Notes: generated by a model from the sequence alone, not told the origin. Counted from the stretch's first letter, positions 23,605 through 36,513 are shown. The stretch is 64,000 nt of DNA from Lentinus brumalis (GCA_001792895.1 MARA01000001.1:1116001-1180000), one strand, 5' to 3'. Numbers and translations: made by a program.

Positions 23605-25565
23605 AACACCATATTCCCCATGATTACTTGTACTCGTACAACCATGCGCCGGAACATGTGTATCATCCATTGGCAACGAAAGAGTTGGTTGCTGCTGTTA
23701 TGTACATACATCATGACCCCTAAGCACCGTCGCATTCTTGGGGTTTGCGCCGAGTCCTGGTGCGACTATAACCATGACTACCAGATTGGCCTTCAGGTTG
23801 AGGGGCTCAGTGACACAGCACCACTTTTGTCTCCGCGGACTCGCCGTGACAACGCTCCAACAAAAGGACTTGTGCACAATGCGCTAGAGTTCATGCCGCG
23901 CCATACTAGGTCCGCTGAGAGTCCGCACTGCATGTGGACCTCTACACTGCCCTCACGTTGGGGAAGAAGCGTTGGGTTGTCATTGATAACGCGACCACAT
24001 GGACAACATGATCGGTCGGGACATGCTGCAGTGGGAACTGGTAGAGATTAGAAAATTAGCGACTCACAGGCCTATTGGCTTCACACCTACTGATCGGGCG
24101 TCCGCAGTCTGTTAGCGGTGCAGCGAATGACTTGGGCTTCCCTCCAGAACGCGGTGGGTCATTCAAAGTGGGGACGGGAACTTCGATGATGGCGCAGAGG
24201 CTAGCACGCCTTGTGACCAGGACAGGAAGGCAAGAAAATGCTTCCTTCACGATGAACCGAATGGATCAGCATAGCAGACAGATCTCTGTCCGCTACGAAG
24301 ACGGGGGTACCGCTAGAACCCTGAGGCGATGAGACTGTGCCGATAAGCTATTGTCATTTCAGCACCCACTTTACGTAGTACAGAAGCCAGCAGACTCTCT
24401 ACTGACAGCCCAACGACACATTTTGAAACTAGGATCGAAGGAGAGTGCCGTACACCCATTCTCGGAGGTTCCGAAGCTTTGAGTGGGCGTTGCTAACGTG
24501 AAGCAGGAGGTCATATGCTAACCTGAAACACAGCATGCCAATTCCTGGACGTCCTGAAGGGCATCGCAGCTGCCTCGAGGCTGTCTTCTCCCCGCGCTTC
24601 GGTGAGTTCCTGAGTTCCGTCGTGCGCACGCTGTCAGATAGAGAATTGAGACTCAAAGGCACAGAGAAGAGAGCTGGCAGGCTCACATGGGATGTGAATG
24701 GGCATCCCCTTGAACTCGAGCGCGAGGGCTGATCCAGCGACTTCCCGTGGGCGCATAAGTCCGGGGCAGCAACCGTGCTCGGGTCAGGCGACGAGTTGTT
24801 CATGCTACGTGTGTATACCCACGTTGTCCCCGTAACCATTGTCCGGAGCATGTGTGGAAGTCATTGCCGAGGCCTGAGACCAGCAGTGGGAGTTATTTGT
24901 TCCAGTCCGGCGGGGCAAGACTACGAATTGCTCCATCAACACTTGCACGAGGTGCGTTCGCAGACAAACGATCTTCGGTGAAAGGGACGCGGCTGGCTAG
25001 ATCGGCCTCCACTGGACAGGCCGCTATCCGACGAGTCGTTAGGCTCAAAATCAGCGAAAGTTTACCACGTCCGGGGAGTTTCCTCATCCACTACCCTTGA
25101 ATTGACTGGTGCACGCCGTGCCACTAATAAGGATTCGACTCGAGCGTACGATACAGTGGGTAAACCACCCCGCTCGTCGCAAACGAACGTAGTTGCCTGC
25201 TCAGATCCAATATTGTCGACGAGTTGGCCGCCGATGTTAAGTATATTTACGACGTACTTACTGCCATCCGTATCTTGTCATTCACCCGCAGCGACTGAGT
25301 CTCGAACGACTGAACTTATACGGTCGCAGATGTGTGATCAAGTCCGTCTGCCGACGGTCGTGGACGGAGAAGAGCTGCGGTCTGGTCAGTCCTGGTCAGT
25401 CTGATCGCATACCGGATCGGGTTCGCGGCCAGCAGCGCCCGTGGCGCGAACGAACCTCGCGCTTGTCGTGCGCGTTCATGAAGCCTTGGCCCGACGGTGT
25501 CCATACGCCTCGTGCTGCCTGGCACGCACTCTTCTGCTCTCACCTTTGTCCTCCATGTCGTGAAG
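23605..25565. other. Gene-poor region, possible degraded coding pieces
   Basis: Almost 2 kb without a gene that I can assemble. Short stretches with coding character occur on the plus strand (for example LGKKRWVVIDNATTW near 23,960, GGSFKVGTGTSMMAQRLARL near 24,150 and PRFGEFLSSVVRTLSDRELR near 24,595), but stops and lack of consistent splice sites keep them apart. They could be a gene I fail to splice or a relic. The last 200 nt before 25,566 hold the promoter of the GH5 gene. Confidence 0.3.
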
Positions 25566-27624
25566 ATGATGTTGCTTCTATCTCTCTGCTCGCTGCGGAC
25601 TCTGCTGCTACTGCTGCTTACTCTCGCATCCGTCGGACACGCGAAGCAGCAATGCCGTCTGGTTCTGCAATCCAACTTCAACGGGAATGGCGAGGGTGAC
25701 CCCCAGGTACCTCTGTCAGCAACCCCGACGTCCTCTGGATCTACGGCCTCTGCTTCCGCCACGTTGGCACCGTTCAATTATGGGAAGGATATCATCCGCG
25801 GTGTAAACCTGTGAGTACATCGCATAGTCCTTGTGTGCGGAACATTTGTCCTCATACCAAGACTCCGAAGCGGCGGCTGGTTCGTTCTGGAGGTACGTCA
25901 CCATATTGGAAGCTCTGTATTCACTTCTGGAACCGTGGACAGCCTTGGATTACCCCAAGTATCTTCGAGGATACCAATAATTCGGATATCATAGACGAAT
26001 ACACGTTTGGGCAACTACAAGATTCGGAGCATGCCTTGAGCATCCTCCAGGACCACTGGGAGACGTGGATAACGGAGGACGACTTTGCTGCCATAAAGGC
26101 GGCAGGTCTTAACCATGTGCGGTACGTCATCAATGAACTGTGGCCTTGAACGGTCGTGCTGCCAACCCGTGCGCACCGATACCACTCGGATGATGGTCGG
26201 CCCCGTAGCCGGTTGAATCTTGCCACTTAAGGACGGGGTCTATGGCAGCGAACAGTGTCTGCCTCCGCAAACATCAGTCGATGGCGATAACAGCAGGATT
26301 GCTCTGACTTGTTCCCTGCTACGCAGCAACGTCCTTGGCTCACTAGTCTTTCTAGCATGCAGATAGGGTACTGGTCCGTCCCAATCACGTCAACGGATAC
26401 GAACTACACAACCTCGGTCGACCCCTACATCCCGGGCGCATGGCCATACCTCCTCCAAGCCCTCGGCTGGGCCAAGAAGCATGGGATCCATGTCATCCTC
26501 GACCTCCACGGTGCACCTGGCTCTCAGAACGGCTACGACAACTCCGGTCAGCGTGGGTCGGCAAATTGGGCTCAGGGAAGCAACGTAGCCCGTACTTTGG
26601 ACATCGTGCGCTTCATAGCGGACCAAATCGGTGGCATGATAGACGTCTTGGAGCTGCTGAACGAGCCTGGCGGATATCAGGCTGATATAGCTGCTGTCAT
26701 TGCGGATTACTGGCAAGACGGGTACAATGTCGTCCGCAATGTGTCTGGGCCATCTTTGAAGGTCATGATCGGAGACGCGTTCCTCGGCGTCGCGGTAAGC
26801 TGCGACTTGTGTCCAACTGTCGGCTGTGGTTGACGGTAGCTTCGCGTAGAGTTGGGATGGTTTCTTGACATCCCCGGACGCTCAGGGCGTGCTCATGGAC
26901 TACGTAAGTTTCACAAGCGCCGTTCGGGCGGGCATAATCCAGACGTCGTCACTGACCGAAATCGCAGCATGAATATCAAATATTCAACTATGACCAGCTT
27001 GAGATGTCACAAGACGAACATCTCAATGTGAGCTCATCACAGTGACGACAGCATGAGTCACTAACCTTTCCCTGCTTCTTATGCAGTACTCTTGTTCCGT
27101 CCTGAGCACCCTTCGCTCCTACGCCAAGTCGAACCTGTACACCGTCAGCGGAGAGTGGTCAAATGCGATCACGGACTGCGCGAAGTGGCTCAACGGGCGC
27201 GGCGTCGGGGCACGCTGGGATGGCACCTGGCAGGATGGACAACCGACGTTCGGCAGCTGCGACGGTTACACGGGCGACTCGTCAAGCTTCAGCGATGACT
27301 ACAAGACGTTCCTGCGGAAGTACGTGTCTCTTTGCTTGCTAGTCGTGGTCTTACGAGCTGACTCTCACTTTGCGGTCGTAGGTACTTCGAGTCTCAGATC
27401 GCTATCGGAGAAGCTGTCCAAGGATGGATATTTTGGACGTGGAAGGTGAGTCGGGTCTCGCCCTTCCCGAAACTGTCTTTCTTCCTGCACTCGTGCTCAC
27501 GAAACATCCATGGCGACAGGCTGAGAATGCCGACGACTGGAGCTATCAGAAGGGGTTAGAAGGCGGCTGGATCCCCAAAGACCCGACTGACAGGCTCTAC
27601 CCGAATATTTGCTCTGACTCTTGA
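25566..27624 (+). CDS. Secreted exo-beta-1,3-glucanase, glycoside hydrolase family 5
   Basis: The ATG at 25,566 starts a signal peptide (MMLLLSLCSLRTLLLLLLTL...VGHA). After introns follow RGVNL joined to GGWFVLE and PWITPSIFED (the GH5 GVNLGGWLVLEPWITPS signature), IGYWSVP, the loop HVILDLHGAPGSQNGYDNSG, LELLNEPGG with the acid/base glutamate, DYHEYQIFN, and YTVSGEWSNAITDCAKWLNG with the nucleophile glutamate. WIFWTWKAENADDWSY and YPNICSDS lead to TGA 27,622-27,624. The architecture is that of fungal exo-1,3-beta-glucanases (EXG1 type), which trim beta-1,3-glucan in the cell wall. One intron (about 26,120-26,356) is some 235 nt, long for this genome, and the usual RIPIGYW reads RMQIGYW after splicing. 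Confidence 0.9.
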
Positions 27625-29488
27625 CGAATCGGGTGAATCAAGTCTGTCGCTGTAGCATGGACCACACACAGTACGCATTCGCAAAATATTTGTTTTGCGG
27701 GTGACGAGGTGATCTGTGCTGACGCTGTGTCTATCCAGATGTATTTATCACTGTACTATCAATTGTTACGTTATTCCGCCCGGAAGTTAGTGGCGTCGGC
27801 TTCCCTTCTATCAGGCCACTGGCCCAGGAGGAGATAGACCGCAGTATCCACCACAGCGCAGGAGGGCTCGATGGTGATGCATGGTCAACCTTCGCCCTCA
27901 GGCCGACGCGAACGTCGGCCTTGCCAACGATGTGCTGGCGCATCGCCCGCCATACGCGCTGACCAAGAATCCACCACCCATCACGGTTGCCGTCTATTCC
28001 CCACGAAGCTTTTGGGTTCTGACATCGTGGTCCGAATGGCAGATGGACTCTGGGTTCCCCGCAATACGCGCTGCATGTGCTGCCTGGAGGCCTAACCTCC
28101 CAACCGCTGTTAAGCCGAGCCCCACATCGGGAGCACGGCCAGTCTCGTATTGTGACGAGAATGTTCCTCGATACAGCTTAGTTGCGAACCCTTGACTTCA
28201 CGACCATTCTCGTTCTGTAATACGGCCGCGCGGCGACCATGGGCGTCGCTATCATCGGCGACTCGGAGTCCAGCCCTTCCTTGCGCTGTGGTCCATGCAA
28301 CGTGCAATGTGGTCTGATGAACACGATTGACACGTATCATCAAGGTTTCAGCACGGTGCGTCTCCCCTTGTTCATGATTCCACTCACGACAGCCACTCAC
28401 TTGCGCACAGTTAAGGTTCGCCGTCGGAGTCGGACTTGCCAGCTTGGGGACAAGGCGCGACTATCTCGAGCACATCAGTTCAAGCGCTTGGGGAGAATAC
28501 TGGAGGAACTGCCTTGAAACGACGTTACTGTGCGGCGTTTAGACAAGAAACCGATACCATCATGGTTATGCCAAACGTTTATCGTCGAATTTCAACACTC
28601 CAGACAGCGACATCTTGGTCATCAGTTGGGGATCAAGAATCATCTCCGCCGTTGCCGAGTGGCTATTCAGCCCATATAATATCTTTCGAATCCGCCCAAT
28701 CTGGTAACATGCGGTTCGGTGGCTGACTGGATTGACCGAACTCTGGAAGGTATAACTTATGTCCACGCACAGATGTAGCCGCCAGGCTCCTGATCGACTT
28801 GTGTAGAGGCACTATAGATGAATTACCCGCTCGTTGAATACCCACTCTCACTTCCCGCTCCAGGTCTAGAGAAGAGTCACAGTGAAAGCGACGTCACTTG
28901 ATTTGTCTCTTTCCCTTGTGTTACAGCGAGGGGGTCCCGTGCTCAGTGACCGGAGAATGAATTTGGACGGCAGTACGTGCTGCTTGCTGACCCGGTCTCC
29001 AGGTGAATGGGGACCTCCGAGCGGGCACTCTGGAGCCTGGACTAGCCTTGATGGTTAATCGCATACTAGGGCGTCAATCTGAGATATCGATCTTACCATG
29101 CATGCACGATGTATCGTCGTCGTCGTGGCAAACGTTGCGCCCCACTTGTATGACACACGGATGTCCGATGGGACCCTACATCAGCAATAAAGTTACCTGT
29201 TATCGTGTGATTATCAATATCGTGCCAGGGACTCGAAAGTACGCCCGTCACGGTTCAAGGAGGTAACGAGGCGGCCTCTGAGACTCGCCATCCGTGTCTC
29301 TTGTAGTATCACGAGTTTCGGCCCGTCGGATGACACCCGGGATCGCCCAATGCTTAGACATATTTGAAGATCTATGCTACTGCATGACGCAGGCCCGGCC
29401 ATATCGCCGCGCAGAGTATGCAGGTAAGTAATTATCACAGAGGTGTTAAGTGTACTGCGCGCGGACACCACAGGAGAGCCCGGACGAT
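27625..29488. other. Gene-poor host sequence left of the LTR element
   Basis: About 1.9 kb. No gene supported. Proline- and arginine-rich frames near 27,730-28,200 on both strands overlap each other and have no domain. Small in-frame islands on the plus strand (28,240-28,520) also lack motifs. Confidence 0.3.
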
Positions 29489-29493
29489 GTTCG

Positions 29494-30060
29494 TGTTGAA
29501 CTTACTATGTACTATGGACATTAGTCGCGCATTAGGCGCTATGGGCACAGCCTCTTACGATAGATCTAAGGCTATGCTTCTTCTTTTCCTTTTTAGGCAT
29601 ACACTACGAAACCATGTGGTTACCTGGCTTCTCTTTTGTCCAGTACATTCCAGTACGTTCCAGTGCGTTCTACAACGCTCCGGACTCTTCTAGATATCTC
29701 TGGACTGCCTTGTGACCATTCCAATTTGTCGTCGTCTGAGTCATCTCTACTCGCTCTGACTCAGACTCGTCACATGCTCTCCTTTCTGTTGCTTACTCAT
29801 GCTACTCCTGCACAGTATATAAGGAGGGACATTTGGGCTTCGTCTCCTCAGTCTTTTGCTCTAACTGACTGAGGAGTAAGTACTCGATTACCTATGCGCT
29901 CTATGCTCTATACTTACAAGTACTTCGTAGCTTGTTGTCCACTCGTCTGCTAGGTACTTGTGTCTATGCTATTAGTCTTTTGCTCTAACTGACTGAGGAC
30001 TTGTTGTCCACTCGTCTGCTAGTCGTTGCGACATAGCCTTCACAGGTTCAGACTTCATCA
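29494..30060 (+). repeat. 5' LTR (567 bp)
   Basis: Begins TG and ends CA. A TATATAAG box at 29,816-29,823 marks the likely promoter. Downstream, in the probable R/U5 part, two blocks are duplicated: agtcttttgctctaactgac... at 29,850-29,875 and 29,974-29,999, and cttgttgtccactcgtctgc... at 29,931-29,953 and 30,000-30,022. The internal domain then starts GGTTATGAGCCC, the expected primer-binding position, but I do not recognise the tRNA. Confidence 0.93.
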
Positions 30061-30480
30061 GGTTATGAGCCCTGCGCTCTGACCGTTGCTAGTCGTCACT
30101 CTGCGCGCACCATTCCTTCGACGACTCCTGCCCGTGCATTCCTCCATTAACTCCCTATCTCTTGACTGTGCCCGCCGACACTGCTACCAGGGGGACATTT
30201 CTGCGCTCGTGACGCAGCCCTGAGTGCTTTATAGCTAGTCGTACTACTCGTGTAAATCCTTTGGCGCTCTCGAGGCGTACAGGATTCTTCAGGCATCCCT
30301 CAGCCGGGCCGTGCACTTGCATCCGCCAGCTGTTGTATCCGGGGTGGTTAGCACCTTAGGACCGGAGGACAACCGTCTGGACCCTCCTTACGATACCATT
30401 TTCATACGATACGTACTAGTCTTCTTCTGGGCACAGTTGGCAACTCTACCCTTGGCATCGGCATACCGACTTGCTGGTGT

Positions 30481-33400
30481 TTGAGGTTCACCTCAACAGG
30501 TGTTCATATCTACCGTTGCCATCGCACGTGGCTCAAATCATCGCGCTTCCTGAACTTTCGCATCGACACTGTGGCTTCGGAAGGAGGAGAAACTAATTGT
30601 AGACATCTCTTCCATCAGTACGACCCCAGAGATCAGAGAGACGTCTTTTGGATCGAAGAGGAACGGATCTTCTGCGACTGTGACCTACAGCCGTGTCCTA
30701 ACAGGTTCAGCGAGGTCGTTCGTCCAGATAACTGTGAACCAGACAACGATTTCATAGATCCAGCCGAAGGACAGATCTGTAGACCTCCTACTCCCTCAGT
30801 CGATTCGTCTGAAGAAGACAATCAACCTCCATCACCACTTCTCCCTCCTGCTCAGTCTCTACTTGTTCCGCTACCGCCGTCCCTCTACTACCTCCTCAGG
30901 AAGCTCTAGACACACCGCTTCCTCCTACTCCACTTCCTTCACCTCCCGTCGCAACACAACCACTTCCACCTCCACTTGCACCTCCAGTCGTACCACCACT
31001 TCAACCGCTTCCACCTCTCCTCGACAACCAACCTGAGCCTACTGACTTTGCATACCTCTTCGCAATGTCGGAAGGCGGTCTCGAGAAGAACCTGCCCCAG
31101 CTCCGGGGTCAGGAAGGCTACAAGAGTGGGCTCGTCAGATGAAGGGTTATCTGATGATGATCGACGCCTGGGGTATTGTCAGCGGTGGTGAAAAGCGTCC
31201 TACTCCAGCAGCCGATGGCAGCAATGCTGAGGCAGTTGCAGCTTGGACGAGACGGATAATCGGGCACAAGGTATCCTCATGTACAAGACTAGTGCTGAGG
31301 TGTCCAAGTGTTTCGAAGGGAAGTCGACCTCTAAGGAGATCTGGGACGCCCTGAAGGCCACCTATGAGAAGTCGGACAACGGGTACTCCTTCTCCCGGTT
31401 CGAACATCTCATAACTATCCTCGATTCGACGAGACCAAGTCGATCGTCGACCAGGTGCAGACCTTCATTGGGCTCATTGATGAGATGACGGCAAACAGCG
31501 CAAACACCCTCGCCAACCACATCAAGGTCTTCTGGCTCTTCTCGAAGATGCCTGACTCGTACCGGCCTGCGATCTCTACCATCCTTCACACTACCAAGGA
31601 GGCAGATCTCACGCTCGAGCTGGTCAAGCCGAAGCTCAAGCTCGAGGACTCCTTGCGTGGTACGTCGCTTGGCCAGGCGAACAAGATCTCGAAGCCGAAG
31701 CAGAGACCTCGCACTCCTTGCACCCACTGCGGCAAGGATAACCATGACTCTTCTAACTGCTATAAGAAGTACCCGGAAAGAGTCCGCGGTACAAGAAGAA
31801 GGGCAAGGACTCTGGCTCTGGCAAGGGTGGTAACGAGGCTGGTAAAGGAACTGGGACATCGAACGGACATAATCATGCGCATACTATCTCCTCTCTTGTA
31901 CCTGTAGCGAACATCGCGAACGAGCTCTCTGTTTCTTTCTACAACGCAGCTGACGCTGCTGAGGGACGCGTTCAGACGATCTGGCTCATGGACTCCGGTG
32001 CTTCATCGCACGTAACCGGAAACAAGTCTGACTTTGCCGACTATGAAGCATACGAGCAACCTAAGTACTTCAGAACTGCTCAGGAAGGCCAAGCCGGCGA
32101 GATCGCATGCTACGGGGAAGGTACTGTTGTGGGTTACACTGAAGTGGACGGAGAGCGAGTCAAAGTCACTCTCAAAACGTCTGCTACATTCCTGCAGCAG
32201 GAGATCAACGTCTCTTCTCCACGGGGATGATTGAGCGCAGTGATTCGTTCATTTACCAAGGTGATGGACATATGAGCATATACAACTCGAGGCCTAAGGG
32301 CCGAGTTTCTTCTGGCTCGACGGTTGAGATCCGCGGACGTAAAGTTCTGCAAGGTTCTTACATCTCCGGACTCAACTTGTACCTCTTCCCGCTTTACATT
32401 CAAGGGAAGAAGGACACCGGCGTTCTTGATGCCTCCCGTTCCATACTCGAACACGACCTAGTTCATCAGCGGTGGGGACATCCAGGCAAGGAAGCTGTCA
32501 AGCGACTGCCTGATGCGACCACTGGCTTGGACGGCATTGGTCCTCCCTCAGACAAACCCTGCGAAGGATGTGCGAAAGGGAAGATGACTCGTCGACCCTT
32601 CCCTCCTTCTGAGAAACGTGCCACAGTCGTTCTCGCTCTCGTTCATATGGACGTCGCGGGACCTCTTGGTACGTCGATCGGTGGTTACAACTACTTCTGT
32701 GTCTTCGTCGACGACTGCTCCGGACTGGCTGTAGTATACGCTCTCAAGCGTAAGTCAGATCAGGAGGAGGCGTTCAAACAGTTCAAGTCTTGGGCTGAGA
32801 CACAGACGGAGCACAAGTTGAAGTGTGTTCGATCCGATCGAGGGGGGAGTACATGTCTGATTCATTCCAAGCCTTGCTACGTGAATACGGGATTGAGCAT
32901 GACAAGACGATGCCGGGAACGTCACAGCAGAACGGACGAGCTGAACGCTTCATTCGCACGATCTCTGAGAAGGCGTTGTGCATGCTGCACTTCGCTGGTC
33001 TTTCTCATGGGTTCTGGAAGCTCGCTCTTGATGCTGCCGTTCACGTCTATAACCGTCAGCCGATGAAACGTCTCAAGTGGGAGTGCCCCATCACCATCTG
33101 GACCGGCAAGAAGCCGGACGTATCCTACTTCAGGGTGTTTGGGTGCAAAGCCTACGTACACGTGCAGCGTGACAAACGTCAAGGGAAGCTCGACCAGAAG
33201 GCGGTTGAGAGGACGTTTGTGGGCTATGAGCCGGGTTCAAAGGGGTATCGCCTATGGAACCCGACCCGTCAAGTCGAAGTATCTCGCGATGTTATCTTCG
33301 ATGAGACCGTATTCCCTGCACGTGCGGACACCGGCACTCGTCGAGCTACCCCCGACGACAGTCCGTTCCCTGATCTACAGCCACCAGATGATGGTGATGC

Positions 33401-35355
33401 TGAACTTCCGATTCCTGATCATCCCGACGATGATTCGGACGCTCCTCAACCTCCAGCTCCTCTACCTCCAGACCCTGCTCCTGCTCCTGCTCCTCCACCT
33501 GCTCCACCTGCTGATGCGCCGCCCGAGCCTCAGCAGATCGGACAGCAACCACCTGCACCAGGTCCTCCTCCTGCCGCGCCTCGTCATCAGCGACAACGTC
33601 ATCCTTCTGAGGGTGGTGATCCTGTTCCTCCTCGTCGCTCTCAACGGGAGAACAAGGGTAACCCACCTGCTAAGTACAAGAAGGACAATGTCTACGGTGA
33701 CGAACAACCCTCTAGAGTAGATGCGCGTACGGATAAGGATGGTGATCAGCGTGAAGCTGAAGCAATTCTAGCCCATCTCTTCTATTCGCGGTACAAGTCT
33801 GGCATTCCTGAACATCATAAGGACGCCATGGCTTCACCGGATCGAGAGTTATGGCACGAAGCTGAACGCTCGGAGTATGAGTCTCTCATGGCGAACAAGA
33901 CTTGGGTTCTGGTTCCTCGTCCAAAGGACCGAGCCGTTGTCTCAAATCGCTGGGTCTATGATCGCAAATCGGACGGTCGCTACAAAGCGCGTCTGGTTGC
34001 GAGAGGTTTTACGCAGGTCTATGGGAAGGACTACCATGAAACCTTCTCTCCTGTCGCTCGGTTTGAATCTATCCGGTATCTCTTTGCGCATGCTGCCCTA
34101 GAGGACTGGGAGATCGACGCGATGGACGTTAAGACTGCGTTCCTCAATGGAGACTTGGACGAGGAGGTCTACATGGAACAACCCGAGGGCTGGGTCGTGA
34201 AAGGCAAGGAGGACTACGTTTGTCTGCTTAAAAGGCCATCTACGGTCTTAAGCAAGCCTCTCGCCAGTGGAACAAGAAGATTCACGACTCGCTCATCGGA
34301 CAGGGATTTGTACGGACATACTCTGATGCCGGAGTCTACGTATATCGCCGACAAGGGGGGGATACAGACCCAGACCGTGTTACGATCGTTGTCCTCTATG
34401 TCGACGACCTACTTCTCATGGGTGACAGTCGAGGGCACATCGACAAGGTCAAGAAGGCGTTGGGCAAGCAGTATAAGATGACGGACTTGGGTCCCATCGA
34501 GCGATTCCTTGGTCTTCGTGTACGTCGAGATCGTCTTTCACGGACACTTGACATCGACCAGGAAGAGTACATCGAGGCCATTCTCGAGAACTATCAGATG
34601 GCCAACTGCACGCCTGCGCGTACTCCTCTCCCTGCTGGAGCAGTTCTCGAAGCTGCAACGGCAGAAGCACCGGCGAAACTTCGTCTGCGTTTCCAGAGCT
34701 TGATGGGCAGTCTTCTCTACGCCTGTCTTGGGACGCGACCAGATCTCGCGTTTGCCATCAACCGTCTTGGCAAGTACACTGCGAACCCTCGGAAGATCAC
34801 CTAAACCGACTTCTCTATGTCTTACGGTATCTCCGAGGTACATCGCATTATCGCCTACGATACGACGGTGCATCTAATGCCGGTCTGATCGCGTATTCCG
34901 ATTCAGACTGGGCAGAGGATCGCGACGATCGGCACTCGCAAACAGCCTTTATCTTCCTGATGGCAGGAGGAGCCGTGTCTTGGGTATCTCGCCGACAGAC
35001 GACCATCTCCCTATCGTCTACTGAGGCTGAGTACAAGGCGGCTTCTGATGCTGCGCGTCAGACATGTGGCTGAGGACGTTTGGAGACGAGTTAGGGGACG
35101 ATATGAGCGGCTACGCCCTTGCTTATTGATAATCATGGCGCGATCTTCCTCTCTGAGAACCCAGCCGTCGACAGACGTACCAAGCATGTCGAAGTTCACT
35201 TCCACTTCGTCAACGAATATGCGGCTTCTCCGAACATGGACATCTATTGGGTCCCTAGTAAGGAGAATTTGGCGGACTGTCTGTCTAAGAATGCGTCATT
35301 CTCCGTCTTGGAGTACTTCGTTTCGAAGACGGGTCTTGTCACCTCCGCGTCTTGA
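30481..35355 (+). pseudogene. copia gag-pol polyprotein, frame broken as sequenced
   Basis: Domains in order: a proline-rich N-terminus (30,481-31,060); Gag with WDALKATYEKSDN; a CCHC knuckle CTHCGKDNHDSSNC (about 31,719-31,760); the aspartic protease motif LMDSGASSHVTG (about 31,985); integrase with the zinc segment HQRWGH...CEGC and the DDE residues in HMDVAGP, VRSDRGG and QQNGRAERF; reverse transcriptase with TWVLVPRPKDRAVVSNRWVY, MDVKTAFLNGDLDEEVYMEQ and YVDDLLLMG; RNase H with YSDSDWAEDR and SLSSTEAEYKA. The frame changes at about 30,890, 31,133, 31,247, 31,417, 31,780, 32,178, 32,845, 34,230, 34,801 and 35,063, and again near 35,110. The first ten are each a net loss of one base, mostly in short homopolymers. 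All signature residues remain, so an intact source element is likely. Confidence 0.85.
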
Positions 35356-35357
35356 AC

Positions 35358-35366
35358 GAGGGGGAG
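35358..35366 (+). other. Polypurine tract of the copia element
   Basis: The nine bases GAGGGGGAG lie directly before the 3' LTR and after the polyprotein stop. This is the expected site for plus-strand priming. Confidence 0.75.
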
Positions 35367-35933
35367 TGTTGAACTTACTATGTACTATGGACATTAGTCG
35401 CGCATTAGGCGCTATGGGCACAGCCTCTTACGATAGATCTAAGGCTATGCTTCTTCTTTTCCTTTTTAGGCATACACTACGAAACCATGTGGTTACCTGG
35501 CTTCTCTTTTGTCCAGTACATTCCAGTACGTTCCAGTGCGTTCTACAACGCTCCGGACTCTTCTAGATATCTCTGGACTGCCTTGTGACCATTCCAATTT
35601 GTCGTCGTCTGAGTCATCTCTACTCGCTCTGACTCAGACTCGTCACATGCTCTCCTTTCTGTTGCTTACTCATGCTACTCCTGCACAGTATATAAGGAGG
35701 GACATTTGGGCTTCGTCTCCTCAGTCTTTTGCTCTAACTGACTGAGGAGTAAGTACTCGATTACCTATGCGCTCTATGCTCTATACTTACAAGTACTTCG
35801 TAGCTTGTTGTCCACTCGTCTGCTAGGTACTTGTGTCTATGCTATTAGTCTTTTGCTCTAACTGACTGAGGACTTGTTGTCCACTCGTCTGCTAGTCGTT
35901 GCGACATAGCCTTCACAGGTTCAGACTTCATCA
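35367..35933 (+). repeat. 3' LTR (567 bp)
   Basis: Same length and, by eye, same sequence as the 5' LTR, including the TATATAAG box (35,689-35,696) and the internal duplicated blocks. It follows a purine-rich tract and is followed by the GTTCG duplication. Confidence 0.93.
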
Positions 35934-35938
35934 GTTCG

Positions 35939-36513
35939 ACCGGCTGCTGACTTGCGCTTGCTGAGTTCGTTGGCGGTTCATCCGACCGCGACGGGCACCA
36001 AACCAGACTCAAGCCCGCTCAGGCGTCCATCTTGTCATGGTACGAGTCTCATCCTCAAGAGGCTGTGGCAGAATGCAGCCAAGTCTGCGGACGGCTGTGC
36101 AGCTGAGTAGAGCTGAGTAACCGGGCGAAGCACGTGCACGGCGACCTCGGACTGGATGTCCCCGACCCGCGCAGCGATGGCGACAGTGAGACGTGTCTTT
36201 TGAGCGGCGCTGCTCCGCACGCCATGTCCGGTTCTCTGTTTTCCATGGGCAACAGTAGTAGCAGCATAGGAAAAGTCGGAATAACCACATGCAGGTGTAT
36301 GGACGAGCGTTCGTGCGTGGGGATGAGTGGTACAGAAGATAGCGAGGACACCCATGGTGATTGGAGTAGTGTTCCGGTGAATGACACAACCGTCAAGCAT
36401 CACCCGTCAGACGGGAAGCTGAAGGCTGATACCCGTCGCAACAAGTTACATACCCTGGTCCCTGCCCTCACCGCAGACGGCATCCTCAGGCTTGCCTCAG
36501 GCTGTCGGTAAAT
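35939..36513. other. Host sequence between the two retroelements
   Basis: 575 bp between the copia target duplication and the LINE target duplication. The minus strand is open in three frames between about 36,009 and 36,400, but none shows a domain. Before the insertions this stretch would have continued from 29,493 on the left to 51,529 on the right. Confidence 0.4.

Larger units (their letters stand above)
29494..35933 (+). mobile_element. Complete Ty1/copia LTR retrotransposon
   Basis: 6,440 bp from TGTTGAAC to CTTCATCA. Two direct 567-bp LTRs (29,494-30,060 and 35,367-35,933) keep a constant offset of 5,873 bp and look identical by eye. The 5-bp sequence GTTCG stands on both sides (29,489-29,493 and 35,934-35,938), a target-site duplication. 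Internal order is gag, protease, integrase, reverse transcriptase, RNase H, which defines Ty1/copia rather than gypsy. A purine-rich tract (35,358-35,366) immediately precedes the 3' LTR. The element is recent. Its coding region has many single-base frame breaks, discussed separately. Confidence 0.95.

Noticed and set aside
29418..29693. Small ORFs repeated in both LTRs (about 78-91 codons)
   Set aside because: They are non-coding LTR sequence read by chance; identical copies simply reflect the LTR duplication.
34320..34360. Possible additional frameshift at a seven-G run in the copia reverse transcriptase
   Set aside because: Reading through the run keeps the RT frame from the previous block to YVDDLLLMG, so no shift is needed there.
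36009..36403. Three overlapping minus-strand frames of 113-126 codons
   Set aside because: Three frames open at once over the same DNA with no domain; a low-stop composition effect.
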